Shown here one piece after another: positions 1 to 4,653 of a stretch of 5,303 nt of DNA. The translations under genes and the position numbers were made by a program. Numbering within the stretch: the stretch's first letter is position 1; each line of letters starts with the position of its first letter. Under the pieces are notes generated by a model. It worked only from the letters and a program-made list of their open reading frames with translations, did no database searches and had not been told where the DNA came from. Origin of the DNA: Moraxellaceae bacterium (lineage in GTDB: Bacteria > Pseudomonadota > Gammaproteobacteria > Pseudomonadales > Moraxellaceae); contig JAUXNL010000406.1 of assembly GCA_030684415.1 (NCBI GenBank), positions 1 through 5,303 of the forward strand, read 5' to 3'.

Positions 1-1601
1 AGGGCAAACGCTTCGCGCATCCCGCTTTCCAGTTTGTCAGGATCTGTAATCTTGATCCCGACATGACCATAGGCCTCAACCAGCTTCACGAAATCAGGCA
101 GCGAATCCATATAGGAGTGCGAGTGCCGCCCCTCGTACTGCATGTCTTGCCATTGCTTGACCATGCCCAGCGCACGATTGTTGATATTCACGATCTTTAC
201 CGGGAGGTTGTACTGGAGACAGGTCGACAACTCCTGGATATTCATCTGGATGGACGCTTCACCCGTCACACAGACCACGGTCTCTTCCGGATACGCAAAC
301 AGGCAGCCCATCGCGGCCGGCAAACCAAAGCCCATGGTGCCGAGACCACCCGAGTTGATCCACTGCCGGGGCCGGTCGTATTTGTAGTAGAGCGCGGCAA
401 ACATCTGGTGCTGCCCCACATCCGAGGTCACGATGGCCTTGCCCTCGGTAACCTTGTAGAGCATTTCCACCACTTGCTGCGGCTTCATTTCACCCGGCTT
501 TGGCGCTTCGTAGCGCAAGCCGTGGACTTCACGCCAATCTGCGATCTGCTTCCACCAGGCGTCCAGAGCCGTCACATCGGGCTTGGCCGCCTGCTTCACC
601 AATGCGAGCATTTCGGCCAGCACCGGCTCTACAGCTCCCACAATCGGGATGTCGGCGGTCACCGTCTTCGAAATGGATGCCGGATCGATATCGATATGAA
701 TGACGCGCGCATTCGGACAGAACTTTTTGGGACTGTTGGTGACGCGATCATCGAAGCGCGCCCCTATCGCCAGAATCACATCGCTGTGATGCATGGCCAT
801 ATTGGCCTCGTAAGTCCCATGCATGCCCAGCATGCCGAGGAACTGACGATCTGATCCGGGATAGGCACCCAGCCCCATCAGCGTGTTGGTCACCGGGTAA
901 TTCAGCAACCTGGCCAGTTCCACCAACAAGGCAGACGCATTGCCCTGAACCACGCCGCCACCCGTGTAAATCACAGGCCGCTTGGCGGCAACCAGTTCGT
1001 CCACTGCCTTCTTGATCTGGCCTGCATGGCCTCGACCGGGCGGGTTGTAGGAACGCAGTTTGACCTTTTGCGGGTATTCGTAGGGGAACTTGTCCGCCGG
1101 CAGCGTGCAATCCTTGGGAATATCAATCACCACCGGGCCGGGACGGCCACTGGAGGCGAGATAGAAGGCCTTTTTCACCATCAGGGGAATGTCTTCCGCT
1201 TTCCTGACCTGGAAGCTGTGCTTCACGATCGGGCGCGACACTCCCACCATGTCAGTTTCCTGGAAGGCGTCTTCGCCGATCAGATGCGATGGCACCTGCC
1301 CGGAAATGACCACCATGGGAATCGAGTCCATATACGCCGTAGCGATGGCCGTGACGGTGTTGGTCGCGCCGGGGCCGGAGGTGACCAGCACCACGCCCGG
1401 CTTACCCGTGGCACGCGCATAACCATCCGCCGCATGACCGGCCGCTTGCTCATGGCGGACAAGAATGTGCTGAACCTTGTCTTGCTGGAAGATGGCATCA
1501 TAGATATGCAGCACGGCGCCGCCGGGATAACCAAAAACCACTTCCACGCCCTCGTCTGCGAGCGCGCGAATAAGCATTTCACCACCAGAAAGAAGTTCCA
1601 C
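1..1601 (-). CDS. ilvI: Acetolactate synthase large subunit, 3' end cut by window edge
   Basis: Thiamine-diphosphate enzyme that condenses two pyruvates to acetolactate, or pyruvate with 2-ketobutyrate, in the first common step of valine, leucine and isoleucine synthesis in the cytoplasm. I read 533 codons; E. coli IlvI has about 574, so about 40 residues lie off the left edge. Visible: FGYPGGAV (23-30), the ThDP-activating glutamate in RHEQ (E51), TSGPGATN (74-81), the FQE loop (113-115), IGARFDDR (279-286), and the metal/ThDP motif, which reads GEA (447-449) instead of GDG, followed by NN at 474-475, then MVKQWQDMQYEGRHS. The GTG start fits the usual ELLSGGEM N-terminus and has AAGGGTG five bases upstream. 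The frame stays open to an ATG at 1865, but that codon has no ribosome site and the extension resembles no family member. The small subunit ilvH normally follows, off-window. Identity is very sure; ilvI versus ilvB naming is less so. Confidence 0.97.
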   Translation of the reverse strand, partial: MELLSGGEMLIRALADEGVEVVFGYPGGAVLHIYDAIFQQDKVQHILVRHEQAAGHAADGYARATGKPGVVLVTSGPGATNTVTAIATAYMDSIPMVVISGQVPSHLIGEDAFQETDMVGVSRPIVKHSFQVRKAEDIPLMVKKAFYLASSGRPGPVVIDIPKDCTLPADKFPYEYPQKVKLRSYNPPGRGHAGQIKKAVDELVAAKRPVIYTGGGVVQGNASALLVELARLLNYPVTNTLMGLGAYPGSDRQFLGMLGMHGTYEANMAMHHSDVILAIGARFDDRVTNSPKKFCPNARVIHIDIDPASISKTVTADIPIVGAVEPVLAEMLALVKQAAKPDVTALDAWWKQIADWREVHGLRYEAPKPGEMKPQQVVEMLYKVTEGKAIVTSDVGQHQMFAALYYKYDRPRQWINSGGLGTMGFGLPAAMGCLFAYPEETVVCVTGEASIQMNIQELSTCLQYNLPVKIVNINNRALGMVKQWQDMQYEGRHSHSYMDSLPDFVKLVEAYGHVGIKITDPDKLESGMREAFA

Positions 1602-1606
1602 AGAAT

Positions 1607-1613
1607 CACCCTT
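1607..1613 (-). promoter_or_regulatory. Ribosome binding site deciding the ilvI GTG start
   Basis: On the minus strand the sequence reads AAGGGTG, five bases before the GTG at 1601. It is the only good Shine-Dalgarno match near the N-terminus expected from the family, and it supports the GTG over the in-frame ATG codons at 1577 and 1865. Confidence 0.75.
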
Positions 1614-1637
1614 GAATAAAGCGCAAGGCGCCACGAC

Positions 1638-1653
1638 GTCACACCACTGTGAC
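1638..1653. repeat. Perfect inverted repeat in the ilvI leader, possible operator or hairpin
   Basis: GTCACA and TGTGAC form a perfect 6-bp inverted repeat around the four-base spacer CCAC. It lies just downstream of the predicted ilvI transcription start, so it could be a protein-binding operator or a 5'-leader hairpin. No regulator can be named from the sequence; six base pairs can also occur by chance. Confidence 0.4.
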
Positions 1654-1666
1654 CGCGGGGGCGCGC

Positions 1667-1675
1667 ATTCTAGCA
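1667..1675 (-). promoter_or_regulatory. Predicted ilvI promoter, extended -10
   Basis: The minus strand reads TGC TAGAAT: an extended TGn element joined to a -10 that matches TATAAT at five of six positions, followed by a GC-rich discriminator. There is no good -35 at 17 bases, which extended -10 promoters tolerate. The start of transcription would fall near 1660, giving a leader of about 58 bases before the ilvI GTG. Confidence 0.6.
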
Positions 1676-1877
1676 CGAGGATTGGTTCACAACGGGGGTT
1701 TTGCCAGCCCTGTCGGCGACCCCGGGTTCGGGGCACCTGAGCACAACCCTTCTGCGGGTCATGGTCTTGCAGGACGGCTGCGGGCTGGCGGTTGGCCACC
1801 CGGCAGGGCTTGCGCCCCGGCGTCAGTCGGGCAGAGGGTGACTGCGCTTGACTGACTCCCACCATCGAGAGTCGCCG

Positions 1878-1906
1878 ATTTTTTAGGCAGCAGGCATAAT
1901 TGTCAA
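1878..1906 (-). promoter_or_regulatory. Possible distal promoter towards ilvI
   Basis: A perfect TTGACA -35 (1901-1906, minus strand) stands 17 bases before AAAAAT (four of six matches), or 15 bases before TAAAAA. The -10 is weak. If used, it would give ilvI a leader of about 270 bases and sit back to back with the promoter of the rightward gene. Confidence 0.3.
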
Positions 1907-1933
1907 GCACTTCAATGTCTTGGCGGAATTTGC

Positions 1934-1962
1934 TTATCAAGTACCGCCATGCTGGTTATAGT
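1934..1962 (+). promoter_or_regulatory. Predicted sigma70 promoter of the DUF4124 gene
   Basis: TTATCA (four of six matches to TTGACA) is followed after exactly 17 bases by TATAGT (five of six matches to TATAAT). Transcription would start near 1969, about 29 bases before the ATG at 1998. A modest ribosome site, GGTGA at 1986-1990, lies seven bases before the start codon. Confidence 0.65.
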
Positions 1963-1997
1963 GGGGCAGCTCCAGCCCCCTGCCCGGTGACAAACAC

Positions 1998-2459
1998 ATG
2001 AAAAAAATCCTGACCGGTGTGGCCATTCTTGGCTTCCTCATGACCGGCCCCGCCTTTGCGGCCAAGTACTTCAAATGGACCGATGCCAAAGGCGTGACCC
2101 ACTACTCCGAAACCCCCCCACCACCCGAAACGGCCGATGCCCGTGACATCAGCACGGTCAAGGTACAGACAAAGCTGCCCTCCGACAGCGAGCGGGCGAC
2201 GGAGCAGTTGGAGAAACAGCGCGCTGAGGCGGCAAAAGCCACACAAAAAGCATCCGGCACTCCGGCACCTGCTCCCGCTGTCGACAAGTCACAGTACGCC
2301 GAGCGCTGCAAAAAACTGCAGGACAACCTGAAGGCCATGGAAGAGCATGCCCAGGTTCGTGAGCAGGATGAAAAGGGTGAGTACCGCGTACTCACGGATG
2401 AAGAGAAAACCGCAAGAATGGATGCCACCAAGCGCGAGATCAAAGGCTTCTGCGACTAA
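1998..2459 (+). CDS. Exported DUF4124 domain-containing protein
   Basis: A 153-residue protein of unknown function. Residues 1-21 form a clear Sec signal peptide: KK at the N-terminus, a hydrophobic core and an AFA|A cleavage site, so the mature protein should be periplasmic. The next stretch, YFKWTDAKGVTHYSETPPP (24-42), is the hallmark of the DUF4124 domain found at the N-terminus of many small proteobacterial envelope proteins. The rest is charged and helical, with a likely coiled coil near 63-86, an Ala/Pro linker (86-95), and a C-terminal segment holding two cysteines, C104 and C152, the latter next to the stop. These could form a disulfide after export. It has its own promoter and terminator, so it is probably monocistronic. 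Family assignment is strong; function is unknown. Confidence 0.93.
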   Translation: MKKILTGVAILGFLMTGPAFAAKYFKWTDAKGVTHYSETPPPPETADARDISTVKVQTKLPSDSERATEQLEKQRAEAAKATQKASGTPAPAPAVDKSQYAERCKKLQDNLKAMEEHAQVREQDEKGEYRVLTDEEKTARMDATKREIKGFCD

Positions 2460-2473
2460 GGCTTGGCACAACG

Positions 2474-2502
2474 AAAAAGCCCGCGATCAACGCGGGCTTT
2501 TT
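2474..2502. terminator. Bidirectional intrinsic terminator between convergent genes
   Basis: GCCCGCG and CGCGGGC form a perfect 7-bp GC stem with the loop ATCAA, flanked by AAAAA on the left and TTTTT on the right. The symmetric A and T tracts let it end both the rightward DUF4124 transcript, whose stop lies 15 bases before the A tract, and the leftward peptidase transcript, whose stop is at 2529. Confidence 0.92.
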
Positions 2503-2528
2503 CATGGGCGGCTTTTACCTGAGTGTCG

Positions 2529-3917
2529 TCAGGGGCGCACAGGAAACAGCGTCGCTTCCAGTTGCGGCAGATCAGCCGCTAACTGCTCACCAATATCCCA
2601 CTGGGGTTCCGACGACTCAAAGCCCTGCGCCTGCTCACGTTCATGCACACGGCCCACCGCCACATCAAATGCGGCCCGGAAACCATATTCGCGACGCAAG
2701 GCCTCATCAAAAAAGGCACGGCCAAAATAGGTGTAATCCGCATCATCCGAGCAGCCGAAGGAGGTTTTATCCGCGCTGGATGCAGTGATCACCAATGTGT
2801 CCGGTGAACGCAACAACGGAATGAACCCGCCCGAATAGCAGGCAGACAAAACAATGACGCGGCGCCGGATACCGGATTCATCGAGCACCCGGCGCAGCCA
2901 GGAGGGCGACACGCCGCCCAGATCCAGCGGCCAATAACTCAACTCGATGTCATGTGCCTCACTGCCATGCGAGGTGAGAAAAAGGAAAAGCACGTCGTTT
3001 TCGGTATCCATGCGCGCCGCTGTCGCCTGCAACGCACGGGCGATGCTGGTCCGGGTGGCAATCGGTTGAGCGTCGACCGTATCGTCGTTATTGATCAGCA
3101 GCAGCGAACGACCGCTACCGGCAAAGCGGCTGTCAAACACCGACCGCGCGCCCTCGACCTCGGAGCGGAACACGTTCTGGTATGACGCACCGGCGACGCC
3201 GAGAAAATACCAGTCAACCTGTTCAGGGCGCTCCGGCTGCAGCGCCGTCAGCGCGCGCTGCAATAACTCCGGCTGCGCATAAAGCACCTTCTCTTCCAGA
3301 ATGCGGGCCGGCGGCTGTGTTGGCGCAGCGGGCACCACCGCGTGCCAGAGACGCTCATCACTGAAACTTAATGACCATACGGCAAACACGGCACAAAGCA
3401 GGGAAAACGCTCCCGCGCGCTCCCACCACGGCCATGCCAGGGCACGGGTAAAAACAAATACCAGCGCCAGAATCGGCCAGACATACAGCAGGGTATAAAG
3501 CGTTGAAAGATGCGGGATGAGGCTGGACGGCAACAGCCGGTGCTGATCCGCAAACAATAAGAGGCATTGCGTGTAACCGAGCAGGACATCTGCCGCCAAC
3601 CACAGCGTTGCCGGTGCCAGGCCCAGCCGCCACAAACCGTGACGGGCCGAGAGCATCTGACCGAACACGAGCAACACAAAAGTAGGCAGGGTGTACACAG
3701 CGAAGCCGGCCGGCGACCACTCTCCCGGCAGGCCCTCACTGATCAGGTCGAAGGAAAAACTGGCGCTCAGGCTGAGCAGGAAAAGCACCACAAAAGCCAA
3801 TGGTGACGGCATCAGCCAGCGCAAGGCGCTGCGCCGGAAAGCCAGCATGTGACAAGCCGCCCAAAGATTGCGGCTCAGGTCATTCAGCGGGTGGGGGCCG
3901 GGCCAGGTCAGGCGCAT
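2529..3917 (-). CDS. Membrane-anchored C13-family (legumain/caspase-like) cysteine peptidase
   Basis: Numbered from the ATG at 3917, the 462-residue protein has five likely transmembrane helices (about 38-58, 71-90, 98-122, 137-157, 168-186), then a soluble domain (about 232-432) like Pfam Peptidase_C13. The His/Cys dyad is visible: a hydrophobic strand then TSHGS (H317), and a second strand then SACYSGGF (C360). TASSADKTSFGCSDDADYTYFG (split here: TASSADKTSF at 378-387, then GCSDDADYTYFG) is typical of bacterial members. Positive charges before helix 1 and after helices 2 and 4 suggest the catalytic domain lies in the periplasm. The substrate is unknown; the family usually cleaves after Asn or Asp. 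A TTG start at 3986 adds 23 residues and has a better ribosome site (AAGGA), but the ATG fits a predicted promoter and the PHPLNDL N-terminus. Family assignment is strong; the start is uncertain. Confidence 0.9.
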   Translation of the reverse strand: MRLTWPGPHPLNDLSRNLWAACHMLAFRRSALRWLMPSPLAFVVLFLLSLSASFSFDLISEGLPGEWSPAGFAVYTLPTFVLLVFGQMLSARHGLWRLGLAPATLWLAADVLLGYTQCLLLFADQHRLLPSSLIPHLSTLYTLLYVWPILALVFVFTRALAWPWWERAGAFSLLCAVFAVWSLSFSDERLWHAVVPAAPTQPPARILEEKVLYAQPELLQRALTALQPERPEQVDWYFLGVAGASYQNVFRSEVEGARSVFDSRFAGSGRSLLLINNDDTVDAQPIATRTSIARALQATAARMDTENDVLFLFLTSHGSEAHDIELSYWPLDLGGVSPSWLRRVLDESGIRRRVIVLSACYSGGFIPLLRSPDTLVITASSADKTSFGCSDDADYTYFGRAFFDEALRREYGFRAAFDVAVGRVHEREQAQGFESSEPQWDIGEQLAADLPQLEATLFPVRP

Positions 3918-3948
3918 CAGCTCAAGCTCAGGAGAAACAAAGGCCCGG

Positions 3949-3957
3949 ATGATACCA
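3949..3957 (-). promoter_or_regulatory. Predicted promoter of the C13 peptidase gene, extended -10
   Basis: The minus strand reads TGG TATCAT, an extended -10 with five of six matches to TATAAT and a GC-rich discriminator after it. No good -35 is present. Transcription would start near 3942, about 25 bases before the ATG at 3917. If this promoter is the main one, the TTG start at 3986 lies upstream of the transcript and cannot be used. Confidence 0.45.
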
Positions 3958-4005
3958 GCAGAGCGAGCGTCGCAGCAGCCCGACAAAGACCATCCTTAAC
4001 AGCTT

Positions 4006-4037
4006 GCTGAAAAACGCCCGTCCCGGGCTTTTTCAGC
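4006..4037. terminator. Bulged hairpin with A and T tracts, probable terminator
   Basis: GCTGAAAAA pairs with TTTTTCAGC, and GCCCG pairs with CGGGC around the loop TCC, with a single bulged C at 4015. On the plus strand the GC stem is followed at once by TTTTT; on the minus strand it is followed by G and TTTTT, so it could end transcription in either direction. For the leftward OsmC transcript it would act about 130 bases after the stop. A second hairpin, CGGGCT/AGCCCG (4024-4040), shares its right arm and cannot form at the same time. Confidence 0.55.
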
Positions 4038-4074
4038 CCGCGACTCCGGCACATGTCCGGAATCGCTTCACGCT

Positions 4075-4102
4075 GAATCAATCACTTCAACGTGATTGAT
4101 TC
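4075..4102. repeat. Perfect 11-bp inverted repeat
   Basis: GAATCAATCAC and GTGATTGATTC are exact reverse complements separated by TTCAAC. The arms are AT-rich with no T tract after them, which makes a simple terminator unlikely. It could be a regulator-binding palindrome or an internal part of the surrounding repeat block. Confidence 0.6.
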
Positions 4103-4128
4103 GCGACCCGGTCATCCTTGGCCGGTTT

Positions 4129-4162
4129 GCTGCTTGCTGAAAAGCATTTTTCAGCAAGCAGC
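4129..4162. terminator. Perfect 15-bp hairpin just after the OsmC gene
   Basis: GCTGCTTGCTGAAAA and TTTTCAGCAAGCAGC pair perfectly around the four-base loop GCAT. It starts six bases beyond the OsmC stop on the minus strand. It lacks a T tract beyond the stem, since the T run is part of the stem, so it may protect the 3' end or be a repeat unit rather than a strong intrinsic terminator. Confidence 0.55.
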
Positions 4163-4167
4163 CAGAC

Positions 4168-4557
4168 TTATGGCACCAGCGCTGACTCGACCTCGATCTC
4201 ACCGGTCAGCACCTTGTGTATCGGGCACTTGTTGGCAATCTCCAGCAGGCGTTGGCGCTGCTCGTCGCTCAGGGGACCATGCAAGGTAATGTCGCGACGC
4301 AAGCGATACCGGCCCGGCGACTCTTCATGTGTAATCAACACATCCGCATTTTCCAGTGGCCACTCCTTACGCTGCGCAAACATTTTCAGCGTCAGTGCCG
4401 TACACGCACCCAGCGCCGCGTCCAGCAAGGCGTGCGGATCAGGGGCTAGCGCATCACCGCCCGAGGCTTCATCGACATCAGAGAGCAGCGTATGCGCATC
4501 ACTCTCGATGGTCTGTGCCAGCCGGCCAACCGGCGCCTTGTGAACGCGAATGCTCAT
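4168..4557 (-). CDS. OsmC family protein (thiol-dependent peroxidase-like)
   Basis: A 129-residue OsmC/Ohr-superfamily protein, complete and of near-usual length. OsmC and Ohr proteins reduce organic hydroperoxides in the cytoplasm with a pair of cysteines. Both are visible: C52 in LGACTALTLKMFAQRKEWPL and C111 in NKCPIHKVLTG. Pro-His of CPIHK and the helix starting GACTA are the family signatures. The KxWPLE segment fits the YhfA/OsmC-like branch more than Ohr, so peroxidase activity is not certain. The ATG at 4557 has an excellent ribosome site, AAAGGAG at 4563-4569, five bases upstream. It lies 96 bases downstream of clpB on the same strand with no strong intrinsic terminator between them, so read-through from clpB is possible. 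Family assignment is strong; the exact substrate is unknown. Confidence 0.93.
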   Translation of the reverse strand: MSIRVHKAPVGRLAQTIESDAHTLLSDVDEASGGDALAPDPHALLDAALGACTALTLKMFAQRKEWPLENADVLITHEESPGRYRLRRDITLHGPLSDEQRQRLLEIANKCPIHKVLTGEIEVESALVP

Positions 4558-4562
4558 GCAAA

Positions 4563-4569
4563 CTCCTTT
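4563..4569 (-). promoter_or_regulatory. Strong ribosome binding site of the OsmC-family gene
   Basis: The minus strand reads AAAGGAG five bases before the ATG at 4557, a near-perfect Shine-Dalgarno match that fixes this start. Confidence 0.85.
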
Positions 4570-4581
4570 CGATCAATCAGG

Positions 4582-4613
4582 CCGGCTGCGGAAAAGCCTT
4601 TTTCAACAACCGG
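4582..4613. repeat. Imperfect hairpin in the clpB-osmC gap, resembling the block at 4129-4162
   Basis: GAAAA pairs with TTTTC around GCCT, and outer CCGG pairs with CCGG across an internal loop. The core GAAAAGCCTTTTTCAACAA differs from GAAAAGCATTTTTCAGCAA at 4139-4157 at only two positions, so it looks like a decayed copy of the same repeat. It could weakly attenuate transcription leaving clpB. Confidence 0.45.
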
Positions 4614-4653
4614 TATAGCCCGTAACTGCGGACGCTTTCCAGCCCCAAAAGCA

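Larger units (their letters stand above)
1602..1997. other. Divergent intergenic region between ilvI and the DUF4124 gene
   Basis: About 396 bases without a convincing gene. It holds promoters for both flanking genes (listed separately), a palindrome in the ilvI leader, and a GC-rich centre (about 1690-1860) with small hairpins such as CCCCG/CGGGG at 1720-1733 and GACTC/GAGTC at 1853-1872. A plus-strand open frame at 1649-1855 has no ribosome site and a composition unlike a protein. I looked for an ilv-type attenuator peptide rich in Leu, Val and Ile on the minus strand and did not find one. Confidence 0.8.
4002..4162. repeat. Hairpin-rich intergenic block bounded by 13-bp inverted repeats
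   Basis: GCTTGCTGAAAAA at 4002-4014 and its exact reverse complement at 4147-4159 bound a non-coding block of about 158 bases. Inside it are at least four palindromes: 4006-4040, 4045-4061 (TCCGG/CCGGA, loop CACATGT), 4075-4102 and 4129-4162. This layout could be a small non-autonomous mobile element or a REP-like cluster. I find no target-site duplication in the flanks, and no transposase is present. The block lies between two leftward genes. Confidence 0.5.

Noticed and set aside
63..854. Long plus-strand open frame of 263 codons
   Set aside because: It lies antisense to clearly coding ilvI; it is rich in His and Arg as expected from reading the complement of a GC-rich gene, and has no recognisable domain.
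1026..1619. Plus-strand open frame of 197 codons
   Set aside because: Antisense shadow of the N-terminal half of ilvI, with no ribosome site and no family resemblance.
1716..1740. GGGTTCGGGG, similar to a tRNA T-arm
   Set aside because: No acceptor, D or anticodon arm can be built around it; it is just a small GC hairpin.
1673..1765. Short minus-strand frame as an ilv attenuator leader peptide (30 codons, ending in the TAG of the ilvI -10)
   Set aside because: Few Leu, Val or Ile codons in a row, no ribosome site, and no terminator/antiterminator pair after it.
1649..1855. Plus-strand open frame of 68 codons in the intergenic region
   Set aside because: No ribosome site, a Gly/Arg/Pro-rich product typical of GC-rich non-coding sequence, and overlap with the ilvI promoter.
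3932..3996. Minus-strand 21-codon frame starting ATGGTCTTT, overlapping the TTG start region of the peptidase gene
   Set aside because: The purine-rich stretch abuts the ATG too closely for a ribosome site, and the peptide has no recognisable features.
4075..4102. CRISPR-like repeat
   Set aside because: The palindrome occurs once only; there are no regularly spaced copies or cas genes.
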